From positions 26,972,154 to 27,036,153 of the forward strand of contig CM068552.1 of assembly GCA_035048495.1 (NCBI GenBank): a stretch of 64,000 bases of DNA. The letters are read 5' to 3'. Positions 22,785-34,310 of the stretch are shown here, piece by piece (positions within the stretch are counted from its first letter, which is position 1; each line of letters starts with the position of its first letter). The translations under genes were made by a program, and so were the position numbers. Below the pieces are notes generated by a model. It saw only the letters and a list, made by a program, of their open reading frames with translations. It was not told the DNA's origin and did not search any database. This DNA is from Euptelea pleiosperma (lineage: Eukaryota; Streptophyta; Magnoliopsida; Ranunculales; Eupteleaceae).

Positions 22785-23274
22785 CCCCCCCCACCCCAAC
22801 AAATCTTCTCTCTCGTTGATCGTGTGTACATGTACGTACAAGAGTAGTGTATGTATAAACCAGTACTGTATGTAAGTATGTGTATATCTACCAGTATGCT
22901 TGTGAAGGTGGCGGCTAGCTTCAGTGTGTTGCAGTCAGAATCGATTGTTCTTGCCAGTGATGGAGTCGACAAGAGAGACCCCCTTTGATTTAAATAAAAC
23001 AGAATAGTATGTACTGTTCGTGCTGTAAAAAAAAAAATCATATTCTATGATTACCCAAAACATCATTTGATCTTGCTTTGATCGGTAATCGCTACCTATC
23101 TGATTTTCCTTCTGTAATTTTTTATATGAAAAATTATTGTGTGATGCTCTTCCTGAGTCATGACCAGCTCTGCTGGGTTTTGAGTTGCACAGAGATCTGA
23201 TCCACCGGATTCTTGAAGATTTGCAGTGCGTGATTCCAACAAATCTAGAAAAACCAAAGTGCAAAGGGAAAAAT
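22785..23274. other. 3' region of small gene copy 1
   Basis: Homologous in patches to 29,860-30,190 and 50,150-50,545 (TGTGTTGCAGTCAGAATCGA, CAAGAGAGACCCCC). The overlapping minus-strand ORFs here are not supported. Confidence 0.45.
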
Positions 23275-23800
23275 CTATGATACCGACTTGATCTGTATCG
23301 AAGTTTTGATGCAGAAGTCCGGCAATTTGCCACGTAGTAGACTCTTTTGGATCCACCGGAACCACACACCTTTGAACCACCTTTGGCCCACGCTTCGAAA
23401 TCACTAACCAAGCTAATTTTTGGTTTACAAGTCCACCGAGGGACTATCCAAACATCCATACGGTCATCGTCCTATAAGAGTGCCCCTTGGCACATATTGT
23501 GACGTGTGATCAGCTTTGCTCACACAGGTGTGAGCGAGCGAAGGTTTTTCTCAGTGATTCCTAGCCATCGGATTTGAGCACATTTTCATCATGGGTTTGG
23601 AACCAACTCACATGAAGCCCATTATGAATTAGTGTTCAAATCCTAGGGCTAGAAATCACCAATCACGCTGATTTTTGGTGTGTAGGTCTATCATTGTGTG
23701 GCTCAGATATTCAAGGGGCAAGTGGGCCCGAACGAGTCTACTACGTTCCAATATGGGGGACTTCTGCATCAAATTTTTTATACAGAAGTCTGCATCAAAG
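23275..23800. mobile_element. Third foldback family fragment interrupted by a Mutator-type half element
   Basis: The outer parts (23,275-23,380 and 23,580-23,795) match the element complete at 30,337-30,729 (GATACCGACTT, GGGCCCGAA.GAGTCTA). The middle (23,395-23,560) is a half copy of the Mutator-type MITE. Confidence 0.6.
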
Positions 23801-23929
23801 AACAGCTCAGTGCAAAGTTTCGACTTCAGTGCTCCGAATCTTTCCCTGTCCTTTTCTATCCTAATCAAGTGGGCCATATAAGTTGGTTGCACTTATCGTA
23901 AATCCTGGGCTTCGCCTACCGGACCTTAC

Positions 23930-24206
23930 GGTCCTAAAACTTTGCTGACCATCCACAATATGAGCCACGTGGTAGATTCTTAGAGATTTCTAAGCATTGG
24001 ATCGGAACGAGGAATCTCGTTTTCATGGGTTGATTTTTAACCGTGGAATTCGAGCATTATTGACCATTATTTGGGGTACCAAGATCCGAAGGTTTGAAAT
24101 TGAAATCACTAGTGAGGCTGAAATTTTGGATTGGCTAAGCATCCATAGTTCAGCATACTCTAAGAGTGTGCCACATGGCATATATTATGGGCGGTCAACA
24201 ACTTTA
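23930..24206. mobile_element. Mutator-type MITE fragment, target of the hAT insertion
   Basis: Contains ATATGAGCCACGTGG, the GTTGATTTTTAACCGTGG centre and GTGTGCCACATGGC. Its right end resumes after the hAT element at 25,383 (CGACAGTCAGCAAAATTC). Confidence 0.6.
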
Positions 24207-24214
24207 CTAACAAC

Positions 24215-25374
24215 TAGGGCTGCAACTTGGGCGGGCTCAACCCGAGCCCGACGGGTTGAACCCGACATTAGGGTTGGGTTGGGTTAGCCCTTTTAGAACT
24301 TGGGTTGGGCTTGGGCTGGATTTTTGGTAACCCGATCAAATCGGGTTGGGTTAGGGTTGAGGCTTGGCCCAACCCGAGCCCGACTTACAAACTATATATA
24401 TATATATATGTGTGCGTGTGTGGGTGTGGGTGGGTGTGGGTGTGGATCGGGAGACAATAATTTTCACAACATTTTCTACAACAAAAAATTGGCGTACCCA
24501 CATGGAAGATGAATCAATAGCTGATTTTTGGTGAGGATGATCTCCTCACCATATAGATCACTCCTAACCCATTCTGAAATTTCTAACCCCATCAAGTGTA
24601 GTCTTCAAGTTAACGGTAAAAATGGACGGTCCATAATTCTTCAACTTCTAAACCAGTCTATGAATGTCAGAATGATTTGAACAATTGTGATGATGATCTC
24701 CTCGCCATAGAGACCGTCCTCGCCAAAAATCATCAAATTCCAAAACTTGTAATGTATATATTGGCCCGCGCCAATTTTTGTTGTAGAAAATATTGTGAAA
24801 ATTGTTGTCTCACGATCCTGACCCTATATATATATTAGTTTTACCGACAAATATCCACACTACATTTTAGCAAATGCAACAACCCATAGATGTTTGTCCT
24901 TAGTAACTGTACAACATTTGTGTGATATTACAAAATGTCATTGAAACTACATTTTGGCATTTTATGTGATCATTTGATAGTGAAAATATCGTGTTTTTCT
25001 CTAACGATTTTTTTTGTTATTTTTTAGTGGCTTTTATCATACATTTGAGTTAATGAACTTTTCCGTTATTATGAAAATATCATGTTTTCTTTCACGAGCT
25101 TTGGAAATGAAGTTATGCTATTATTTAATGGTTAGCACAATGGCTATTGTATTGATTGGTAGATTATTTTAATATGAAAAAATTTAACAATATTTTCAAC
25201 AAATAAAAAAAATTAAGAAATTGACCAACCCGACTAACCCGATAGGGTTGGGTTGGGTTAGGGTTGGAAAATCTAGGCCCGACCTTGGGTTGGGTTAGGG
25301 TTGACAGCCTTTAAGGTTGGGTTGGGCTAGGGTTGACCTCCAACCCGACCCAACCCGCCCAAGTCGCAGACCTA
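24215..25374. mobile_element. hAT-type non-autonomous element with perfect 8-bp TSD
   Basis: Begins TAGGGCTGCAACTTGGGCGG and ends CCGCCCAAGTCGCAGACCTA, imperfect inverted repeats, flanked both sides by CTAACAAC (24,207-24,214 and 25,375-25,382). An 8-bp target duplication indicates the hAT superfamily. The subterminal regions are packed with AACCCGA/GGGTTGGG words, typical of transposase-binding arrays. It encodes no transposase. A separate MITE is nested at 24,444-24,821, next to TA and GT-rich simple repeats (24,394-24,440). Confidence 0.9.
24444..24821. mobile_element. Foldback MITE nested in the hAT element
   Basis: Inverted ends of about 45 bp: GGATCGGGAGACAATAATTT on the left, AATTGTTGTCTCACGATCC on the right, then a matching TTTTCTACAACAAAAAATTGG pair. 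The interior contains ATGATCTCCTCACC twice. Related copies or fragments are at 17,985-18,075 and 31,729-32,049. Confidence 0.8.
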
Positions 25375-25382
25375 CTAACAAC

Positions 25383-26004
25383 CGACAGTCAGCAAAATTC
25401 AACTCCCAACATTCCATTCAAACCATAAGCGGGACATATATGTCCAACACAAATTAATTTGTGACACGTCTTTAAGGGAAACCGAGAGACTGTATCAACC
25501 GGTTTTCCCTTTCTCTTGCACGTTTTCTTATTCAAAAGTTGATTAAGATTTCGTAGGACGGCCGAAATTCTCGTTAACAGTTGGCAGGTGACCCTATAAC
25601 AATTAACAATTAACGAGTAGAGTAGAACTTTTACGGACCACATTGTGAAATGGGGCTGTCTATGGATATCAATGTTTTAAAAACCGAACCGGTGATAAAA
25701 CCGAAATTTTGACAAATTGACCAGACCATGGTCGGATCATGGTTCAATATGGTCTGACTGGCTTATATTTATTAAATAATTTAAAAATATATCATTTGAT
25801 GTCAAGGCCCTTATTTTTCTCTAAGAATGTGTTTAAGGTTGAGATGTCAAGGCAACTTCAATACACATGCAACAACATAAAAACATGAAATTTTAGACTA
25901 TCACCTTCTATTGGTCATCTGCAAATAATTTAATACCTCTCAATGTAAATGGGCATCAACACCTTTATCTTCCTGACCGACGACTGTTTGACTCTTTATT
26001 TTTG
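25383..26004. other. Intergenic, old repeat traces
   Basis: A short low-complexity piece at 25,668-25,760 (GTTTTAAAAACCGAACCGG) resembles the self-similar hAT-like families but lacks a second end. No gene. Confidence 0.35.
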
Positions 26005-26160
26005 GATTTTTATCTTTGACTTCTTGTATTTTTCACATCTCTCACAACCAAAACTGATCTTATAGGTCTCTACGTGTCTGATCTTGCGACTACAACAACT
26101 GTTCCAACTATTTTTACCAATATCTTTAACCCATTTAAATAGTTCAATGCGGCTGTAAAA
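26005..26160 (-). pseudogene. Possible MULE/FAR1-type transposase fragment
   Basis: Read on the minus strand, one frame gives FKWVKDIGKNSWNS, then SFGCERCEKYKKSK. This resembles the N-terminal region of plant MULE transposases (LxxWVR..., then GCERxGKYKKxK). It is short, has no conserved start and lies in otherwise non-coding DNA, so it is at best a relic. Confidence 0.3.
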
Positions 26161-27114
26161 GACCTGCGAATCAATTCGAACTACATTAATAATTCATCAT
26201 CATTATTTAGTCAATAATAAAAATTGATAACTAATACACCTCATCTATGGTAAAAGTAGCCGTGAAATCAATACCAATTGGAGGTTCAGATGATATTGAG
26301 TCCTAGATTAGGGATAGAGATTTTAACAAATTTTAGGATTTAGAATAATTAATAGAACAAATAGCATTTAAACATTTTAATAATGAAAAATATTCTTACA
26401 ATTCTTGTATTTCGATCTTCTGAACACTAGACTTGCAGATGGAGCTCTGTAGCTTCGATATCATTAATTGATGATTCTTAAGAACATATATTATAAATCA
26501 AGTGAGACATCTGGACAACTAATTATTTGCATAAACCCTAAACAATTTGAACAATTTCAATGAAAACAATAAAAATGAATAAACCATGAACGTACTTCAA
26601 TCCATTTGAATGAACTAATTTGCATAACCTAAACAAATCAATTGAATTAATCATAAACCTATTTACACCCATTTTCACGAGATAAACTAATTTCAACCCA
26701 TTTAACTAAACCCTAATCCCATTTTAATGAACTTGTTTGAAGAAACAACAAATTAACTCATTTTCAATTTGATAACTTAGTTCAATAAGAGAAAACAAAT
26801 AAAACAAAAAATGGCTTAAAAACATACATCCATGGGTTGAACTCATAGATTTAGAGAAGAAATAGATTTGGAGACAAGAGGAGCAAAGAAGAATCAATTT
26901 GAAGGTTGCTTGGGTGCGAGAAGGAGGCCATTGGAGCTTGGCGACCTCTCTTCTCCATGAGCTCGACATCGCTAACTCGTTCTCTCCTCTAAATTCTTTC
27001 AATTTTTTGGGTGGGTGGGTGGGATGAGCTAAAACTTGAGGAATTTTAAGTCTTCTCAATTTTTTGTTCAAATGGGTTTACTGAGCGATAATGCCAGTGC
27101 CAGTATCCCGGCCC
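26161..27114. other. Intergenic DNA, no supported gene
   Basis: AT-rich with repeated CATTT.A.TGAAC.AATTTG words. A minus-strand ORF at 26,724-27,071 (115 codons) shows no recognisable family. Confidence 0.35.
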
Positions 27115-27245
27115 ATAAATAAATGTCTTCTAAAACCTTAGCTAGCGTCGGGCTCTTTTAGGAAAGTTGATTTTCAGTCAAAATTGGAAGTTAATCAAGC
27201 CCTCCACACGAGTGATTGTGTTAATGTTTATTATAATTACACCTG
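27115..27245 (+). repeat. Duplicated block, partial copy
   Basis: GTCTTCTAAAACCTTAGCTAG, GATTTTCAGTCAAAAT and CCCTCCACACGAGTG match 17,400-17,515 and 32,070-32,155. Confidence 0.65.
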
Positions 27246-28479
27246 TTTGAGTAATGTTTGGTATGTTACACGTTTATGACCTATTTTATATTTTTAATCC
27301 TCATACGTTAACTTTTGATTTGGGTCGACCTACTAATCGTAGGTTGGATGACTCATGGGTAGTGGGTCGTGTCGCGGGTTTGGCTGGTATACCCGTAGTT
27401 TTAGGCTTGGTATGGCTGCACTTCAAAATGAGCCTGCCTTAATATTTCATTCAAAACTTTAGAATAGGAGCACCAAGGACATCATACGGAAGATTATAAA
27501 AGCTTATCCAAGTGAGATTTTTTATTTTATTGAAGAACTATATGATATGTGCCCCATCCAATTCTCGTATTTGTAGTGTGGTACCATTATTTGGTATCTT
27601 TTGCACAATAGCGAATTTAGTGGGGTTTGTCTAGAGATTGGCTTGAATGGCTCAAGTTATGTAGGTCTCAACATACAATAAAAATCAAATCAATCAAATG
27701 ATTCAAACGTCAATACATGGTTCCAAACACGTACAATGCTCGTACCACGTTTACCTGGCATGTATGCTTGTTGAAAAGAATTTAAAACATAGACACTTAT
27801 TAGTTCATTAAATGTCATTCTCTACTAAAAACAAAAAAAATTTATTAAATGCATATATTCACTCATTCTCATGCCATTATTACTTTTTCACGTCATCATT
27901 CTTATTTTCAGCAGAACCCCGTCATAACCACTTCACGTGGCACATTTCGTGGGCGTTTGGGAACGAGAAGTAAAAGTAGTTCAACTTGTAGTAGAAGTTA
28001 CTAATTGATTTTTTACCTCAAAAAAAGTCATAGAAATTAAAAGCATCGGAAGCCTTCTAAATTTTGAGAAGTAATTTCTCTTAGAAGTTAAAAGCTAAAA
28101 AATTTAGCTTCAGTTTTAAGTTAGTTTTTAATTTTTCAAAAGTTAAAATATGAAACACATCCAAACTAACTTTTTGGCTTATAAAAGTCAATAAGTTACT
28201 TATTTTTGTGTTGCCAAACACCCCCAACATGTTCAATTAAAATTTTACTCAAAAATTTTCCAATGGCACCGTACTTTTTTTTTTTTGAGGAAATTTTAGA
28301 TAACAAACTTGAATTAGGTTCTAATTTTATCGCGTTCAAATATAGCAAATAAAATGTTTGCACAAACAAATTCATTTTTGGGCATTTGTGCATGTACAAA
28401 TACTTTTAATGAGGAATTTGCTCACCAAAGTGGCCGGGAATGGCATTTAATGAACTAACGGATTTGGACCTCCCCCATT
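27246..28479. other. Intergenic DNA, nothing recognised
   Basis: AT-rich. 28,300-28,430 resembles 18,190-18,420 at low identity. No gene or intact repeat. Confidence 0.35.
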
Positions 28480-28796
28480 ATGTTACGTACCATTAAAACA
28501 CATAAATAACGACCATTATTTTCGTTATAATTGCCATTATTTTTTGTTATAACAAAAATAACAACCATTATTTTCTGCAAAATTTTGTGAAAAAAAAAAT
28601 GACCGTTATTTTTCCATAATTTTTCGTTATTTTCCATTTTTTTTTTTTTAAGTTTCAAAATTTAATTTCAGTGCAATTTTTTCCGTTTATGTCACTGAGC
28701 GGTACAATTCGTTATAAAGACTGTTATAACGGAAAAAAGCGGTAACGCCCCCATTACGTTATACCGTTATAATGGCCCCTTTTAAACCTTGCTGTC
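28480..28796. mobile_element. Self-similar ATAACG/AACGG-rich hAT-like element, left end unclear
   Basis: Built of CGTTATAA/GCCATTATTTT words, with GCGGTAACGCCCCCATTACG and ends in CTTTTAAACCTTG, the same terminus as the elements at 19,835-20,332 and 48,486-48,840. Confidence 0.6.
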
Positions 28797-29131
28797 AACC
28801 ACCGTTGTATTCTTAGAATCCACACCGGAGATGTCCAGTACACCCGAGATGTCCGGTGAAAATTGATGTCCACGGATCCAATCTCTAGTTTAAATCCAAT
28901 TCAGTGACGAAAAGAAAAAGCAGAGTCCGAGTCCAACCCTTGGTGGATATACATGTCAAAATCAACGTGATTGGTAATTCTATAATCATTATTTTTCGGG
29001 AGTGATTCTATGACTCAGCGATCTGTAAGAATATGCCACGTCGCTCACACGGTGATCCGACATCAACGTTGATGACGGATGTACGTCACGAGCGTGACGT
29101 TACAAGCAAAAGAGATGCTTAGATCAGCAAT

Positions 29132-29532
29132 GGTTTAAAACTTGGTTGAGAGCCGACTGTCAGCGAAGGTGTGACCACCCACAATATGAGCCACGTAGCA
29201 ATCTTAGAGGAATCTGACCGTATGGATGTTTGTCTAATCCCTAGGTAGACTTACAAACCAAAAACCAGCCTGATTAGTGATTTCAAGCCTTTGGATATTT
29301 ATACCCCAAATAATGGTCGATAATGCTCAGATGTAGCGGTTTAAATCAACCCATGAAAATTACTCCAATGGAAAGCTTAAAAATCACAAATCTGGTTGAT
29401 TTTTGGTTTGTAGGTCCCCTTATGGATTGGGCAAACATCCATGCGGTTAGTGTGATGTAAAACGTGCCACATGGCTCATATTGTGGGCAGTCATCGTCTT
29501 CACTAACCGCCACCGTCTGCGAAGTTTTACTC
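29132..29532. mobile_element. Mutator-type MITE upstream of small gene copy 2
   Basis: The family blocks run in order from GTTTAAAACTTGGTTGAG to GAAGTTTTACTC. It ends 96 bp before the ATG at 29,628. A MITE occupies nearly the same place in all three gene copies. Confidence 0.72.
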
Positions 29533-29627
29533 TGACGATGGATGCCGTGAACTCCTAGCTTTCTCCCCCTATTTAACCTAACTCACTCCCGCAGTGCCGC
29601 CCACTCACAAAAAAAAAAAAAAGAAGA

Positions 29628-29906
29628 ATGAGCGAGTCCGGCGATCAAAGGAGGGGTGACGGAGGGGGAAATCAGAATGAGCAGAGCCAAGGTGGGCCAC
29701 AAACCAGGAGGTCTGATAGTTTTCCCCTCTTACCCAAGAGAGGGGGTGTGTTTAGGAGGATCGTGTCTGATCTAATTCCAAATCGGGATCAGGCTCCACC
29801 TCAACCTCAGCGTTCCCCATCCTTGCTGCTTCATATTGATCATCTGTACATACTACATAGAGATGCAGATAACGTATCTACTACTGTGTTTGCTTCTCCT
29901 CTTTAG
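29628..29906 (+). CDS. Small hydrophilic basic protein, copy 2 of 3 (92 aa), unrecognised
   Basis: Starts MSESGDQRRGDGGGNQNEQ and has the same basic serine core as its sisters (TRRSDSFPLLPKRGGVFRR, then IVSDLIPNRDQAPPQPQ). Unlike copies 1 and 3 it has no stop after the Pro/Gln tail and reads on into DNA that is untranslated in copy 3, adding about 26 residues (LLLHIDHLYILHRDADN and onward) to a TAG at 29,904. The extension is therefore probably a derived run-on rather than ancestral. The N-terminal half aligns with copy 3 with few changes and no gaps. A TATA-like CTATTTAACC is about 60 bp upstream. Function unknown. Confidence 0.6.
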   Translation: MSESGDQRRGDGGGNQNEQSQGGPQTRRSDSFPLLPKRGGVFRRIVSDLIPNRDQAPPQPQRSPSLLLHIDHLYILHRDADNVSTTVFASPL

Positions 29907-30336
29907 CTCTTATTGCTAAAGAAGAGTATATGGGGAAGTATCAGGTCAGGTTGCGGCACGAGTGTGTTGCAGTCAGAATCGATGGAGGCGCGCGGCTTGT
30001 GTCGTATGTCTGCTCGATCACTCCTATGTAACTGCTTTTCGGTCCACTTTAACCAGAATGTATTCCGACAAGAGACCCCCTTCTACTCGTTCCCCTCTCT
30101 AATCTGTACTCGTTTTATCAAGCAATGTACTGCGCGTGCTATAAAAACAAATTATCTTCTATCTATGTTCTATGTTGCTTACTTGCTTTGATCCAGAATC
30201 GCTATCTTTGTGATTTGCAGTGTTTTAACTACAAAGAATCTAGAATTTTGAATAACTTCTGATCTTCATTTTCTTTAGATTCATGAATCGTCTGCATCTC
30301 CAAGTTCTGTGTTCTATATCTAAATGGGCTGTTCTT

Positions 30337-30729
30337 TGATACCGACTTAGGTATCAAAATTTTGATCCCGAGGTCCTCAATTTGCCACGTATTAGACTCT
30401 TTCGGGCCCACCGACTCCATGAATATTTGGCCCACATCTTGGTGGACCCACACACCAAAAATCAGCATGATTGGTGATTTCTAGCCGTAGGATTTGCGCA
30501 CTTTTCATCATGGACTTTATGAGCATGCCTCTGAAGTGGTTCCAAGCCCACTATGACAAAGTGCTCAAATTCAATGGTTAGAAATCACTAATCACGCTGA
30601 TTTTTGGTGTGTGGATCCACCAAGATGTCGGCCAAATATTCATGGATTCAGTGGGCCCGAAAGAGTCTAATACGTGGCAAATTGAGGGACTTCGGCATCA
30701 AAATTTTGATACAGAAGTCGGTATCATAG
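30337..30729. mobile_element. Foldback MITE, third family, complete
   Basis: TGATACCGACTT.GGTATCAAAATTTTGAT on the left pairs with ATCAAAATTTTGATACAGAAGTCGGTATCA on the right. Inside, CACACACCAAAAATCAGCATG pairs with its complement around GCTGATTTTTGGTGTGTGG. The TSD is not resolved. Partial copies at 23,275-23,800 and 31,205-31,240. Confidence 0.75.
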
Positions 30730-30790
30730 ATTTTTCCTAATTATGGTCTGTTATTTGGATAAATGTAGCCATTTAATGACTCAGTTGATT

Positions 30791-31183
30791 GAGTCCGTAT
30801 AGAGCTACACCCATTTCTTACATCCACTTCTTACACCGGAGGTTGGGGACCACATGGAGATCATGCTGGACAATCCAACCATATATTGAGTTTTTCTTGC
30901 CATGATGATAATCGTTGCCAAAAATCAGTTCACTTCAACACCCCTAACCATATAAAAGTTGACGGAAAATAATGGTTTAATTGGATGGTCTGGATTTTTA
31001 AAATTAAAGTCATATTTTCATGAGGTTAAAAATGTCGAATTGTCCTGGATTTTTGTGAGAAGGGTAACCATAGTATGAAAAACTCATTGTGCAGTTGGAT
31101 TGTCCAACATGATCTTCATGTGGGCCCCCAATCTCGGGTGTAAGAAGTGGATGTAAGAAATAGGTGTAGCTCTAGACGGACTC
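30791..31183. mobile_element. Foldback MITE with perfect 9-bp TSD (Mutator type)
   Basis: Ends GAGTCCGTATAGAGCTACAC and GTGTAGCTCTAGACGGACTC are inverted, with further pairing of TTACATCCACTTCTTACACC and its complement. It is flanked by CAGTTGATT on both sides (30,782-30,790 and 31,184-31,192). The family differs in sequence from the other MITEs here. It has no coding capacity. Confidence 0.9.
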
Positions 31184-31261
31184 CAGTTGATTAGGACATG
31201 AAAAGGATCTATGATACCGACTTCAGTATCAAAATTTTGATAATTATGGTAACATCTTTTC

Positions 31262-31673
31262 GAGTACTACTTGTGTCACAACAAACAATATGTTGTGACG
31301 GAAGCCGGTCACAGCACCCAATATGAGCCACGTGGCATACTGTCAGAGGGCGCTTACCGTATGGATGTTTGGCCAGTCCCTCAGTGGACCTACAAATCAA
31401 AAGTCAGTCTGATTAGTGATTTACAACCTTTGAATTTTTGCACCCAAAAAAAGCTCAATAATGATCAAATTCCTACCGTTAAAATCAACCCATGGAAATA
31501 ACTTCAATCGAATCGGTTTGAAATCACTAATCAAGTTGATTTTTGTGTACCGATTCACCGAGGGACTGGCCAAACATCCATACAGTCATCGTCCTCTAAT
31601 AGTATGCCACGTGGCTCGTATTGAGTGCTGTGACCGGCTTCCTTCACTACATCTTGTGACACAAGTATTACTC
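31262..31673. mobile_element. Mutator-type MITE with 9-bp TSD and known empty site
   Basis: GAGTACTACTTGTGTCACAA to TTGTGACACAAGTATTACTC, flanked by CATCTTTTC and CTTCTTTTC (8 of 9). The paralogous DNA at 17,310-17,330 reads through without the element, which proves the insertion. Confidence 0.88.
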
Positions 31674-32310
31674 CTTCTTTTCTTAGTTACGAAGAAAAAG
31701 AAAAATTTATCTTCGATATTATTGGATAGGGTCGGGTTCGGTGACCAACACTTTAGTGTACCTTCGTAGAAGATGAATCGATGGCTGATTTTTGGTGAAG
31801 ATGATCTATATGGTGAGGAGATCATCTTCACAAAAATTCAAATCATTCTGATATTCATAGACTGGTTTAAAAGTTGAAGAATTACTGTCAATTTTTACCG
31901 TGTAACTTGAAAACCACATTTAACGGGGTTAGAAATTTCGGAACCAGCTATTTTTTGTTGGGGTTATCTTTTTGGTGAGGAGATCATCCTCACCAAAAAT
32001 CAGTCATTGATTCATCCTCTATGAGGGTACACCAAGGTGATGGTCAGAAATGTGTAGCCAATATGGTCTTCTAGAAACTTAGCTGGCAGTTGGACTCTTC
32101 TAGAAAAGTTGATTTTCAGTCAAAACGGGAAGCGAATCAAACAATCCACACGAGTGGGTAGAAGGTTATGATAATAACAATTTAAAATGTCGTTGAACAA
32201 ATAAAGTCAAATGTTAGTCCTCCACATAATTAGATATATGGTGCAATCCCAAGGACCAATCCACATAATTATGTCATCTTATCTTATTGCATCAAATAGA
32301 TATGAAACCA
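31674..32310 (+). repeat. Duplicated block, copy 3, with a nested MITE at 31,729-32,049
   Basis: Matches 17,318-17,690 (TTCTTAGTTACGAAGAAAAAG, then CTTAGCTGG, CTCTTCTAGAAAAGTTG, CACACGAGTGGGTA). Inside it 31,729-32,049 is a foldback MITE related to 24,444-24,821; the counterpart at 17,365 lacks it. This copy stops before the small-ORF region. Confidence 0.72.
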
Positions 32311-32349
32311 GGAATCAATAGCCCGTGCTCAACATTAAAAAAAAGGGTC

Positions 32350-32744
32350 GTGATGTAACAAGGTATACCTGAGATCTTTTCATTTGTGGAAACGGCATTT
32401 TTGGTAGTCACCACTGCCATCTGGGCCCACTGACGGCATGGATGTTTAGCCCACCCTTTAATAGACATTCATACAAAAAATCAGCTTATTTAATGATTTT
32501 TAGCCATTGGTTTTAGTACTCAAAAATTGGTTGTATTCAACGGCTATAAGAACGCCTTAAATGGTGCTAAAAAGTGTTAAAATCTAATGGTTATAGATTA
32601 CCAATGAAGGTGATTTTTGGTATGTATATCGACCAAGGGGTGGGATAAACATCCAAGCGGTCAGTGGGCCCAGATGGCAGCTGTGACTACCAAAAATGCC
32701 GCTTCCGCAAATGAACAGTTTCAGGCATACCTTGTTACATCTTT
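32350..32744. mobile_element. Second foldback MITE family, complete copy
   Basis: GATGTAACAAGGTATACCTG on the left and CAGGCATACCTTGTTACATC on the right, with about 85 bp of imperfect inverted pairing that includes CTGGGCCCACTGAC/GTCAGTGGGCCCAG. This is the best model for the fragments at 13,013, 13,400, 19,461 and 47,785. Confidence 0.82.
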
Positions 32745-33159
32745 TTCCTAAAAAAAATAAAAAAATATGAAAATAAAATTTTGCATGTACAATTATGTCT
32801 TATTTTTATTCCTATATAATAAAAAAAGAAATTTATTATGTGGTGAGAGGGTAAGTTTTATTTATGTAATTTGATGTGACGGAGAAAAGACACTTATTAA
32901 GTGGAGTAGTAGTTAGTAGAGAGAGGAGGCATTTTAGGTGGGGGGTTGGTTCGTTAGATTGAGACTGTCGTGTTGGCTCATTTTGGGACTGTACATGTGG
33001 ATGTGGGGGTGGGGAGGTAGTCAGGAAAGTTTTTCAAGATGGGATTCACAGGTCGATCAAATTGTGTGGGTTGATCTAGAAAATTTTAATGGACATTTAT
33101 GAGTAAGAATCATTTAGAACTAGAAGGGACTAAATCTCTGATGACATCATCTTGATTGA
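32745..33159. other. Intergenic DNA, nothing recognised
   Basis: A T/A-rich then G-rich stretch without ORF or repeat partner. Confidence 0.35.
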
Positions 33160-34310
33160 TCATAATATGATCCACGTGACACATTCTTAACCATGGACCG
33201 TATGGATGTTTGACCCCCATCCCATCCCAGGTGAACCTATAGACCAAAAATAATCCTGATTGCTAATTTAGATAACCCTTGGATCTTAGTACTCCAAATA
33301 ATACTTGAATTATATTGTTAGAAATCAACCCATAAAAAGAAAGAAACCAATCTAACGAGTAGAAATCCACTATCAATATGACTTTTGATCTGTAGGTCGA
33401 CCTAGGGATGTGACAAACATTAATACGGCCACGTGGCTCATACTGTAGTCCAACAACACGATGTACAAAAATTTATATCCAATCGTACTTTTTATGTTAG
33501 CAACTGTTTACACATGGTAACTTTTATGAAAGAGCCATAGTAATCTCCTTGATGTTAGTAACTTTTTCATTGATGTCAATAACCTTTCGGCGAATCTGAG
33601 CATCCTACAGAAAAATTCCAAGTGGGCCATAAGTTTGTATGCACTTATCCAAACTAGATACCATTTAGACTATACATCAAGATCAGACTCTATAGCTTCT
33701 ACAAGACATGACCAAAGCTTAGAAATATGATTGCTACATTCTAGAAGCTTAACTCATTGAACGGCTAAGATTGTCTATTAACCATGATTCCAATGTGGCC
33801 CACTAAAATTATAACCATCTCATTCCTCACGTGTTCCAATCCTAGTAAAGAGCTTCAGTTCCGATACTGGTCCTCACGATGATCCATCATGGCCCGACCC
33901 TCACTTAACAGCCAAACGTTAATCATCTTCTATTTGCCCACCTCAATTCAAATCAACCAACTGTCATGGGTGTGTTTATGTGCCTACAGTCAAACGTTAA
34001 CTACGTTTAACATGACTGAGGTTCTGTTTACAGAAGCACAGCAGCGTTGGTGACGAAGGACGCTAGTGGTAGCGGCAACCGGTGAGAGGGAGAGGAGTTG
34101 AGCTGATAGATATTGAGAGCAGAGGGAGGTGTTCTATTTGCACAGGGATTCTATTCGAATAGAACCCCATTCTTTTTTTTCACAAACTAAAAAATTAGGA
34201 ACAACCCTAACAGAACTTTGGAAAGGCTCAAATATTCCAAATTCAGACATGATTTTGAAAAGTTTAGAACAATTCCTGTAGGGGTAAAATCTCACACACC
34301 CCCTTGAGAT
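33160..34310 (+). repeat. Segmental duplication, downstream part, copy B
   Basis: Matches 50,890-51,840 in the same order: TAGGGATGTGA.CAAACATT, CCACGTGGCTCA, TTTTATGTTAGCAACT, ACTATACATCAAGAT, CATTCTAGAAGCTTAACTCA, CAACTGTCATGGGTGTGTTT, GTAGCGGCAACCGGTGAGAG, CTAACAGAACTTTGGAAAGG. Together with the small gene 4 kb upstream it shows that the two loci are copies of one larger block. Confidence 0.85.

Noticed and set aside
22935..23459. Minus-strand ORF of 174 codons
   Set aside because: It runs across MITE ends and the 3' region of the small gene. Its composition follows repeat DNA and no family is recognised.
26724..27071. Minus-strand ORF of 115 codons
   Set aside because: No recognisable domain, AT-rich context, and no conserved copy in the paralogous blocks.
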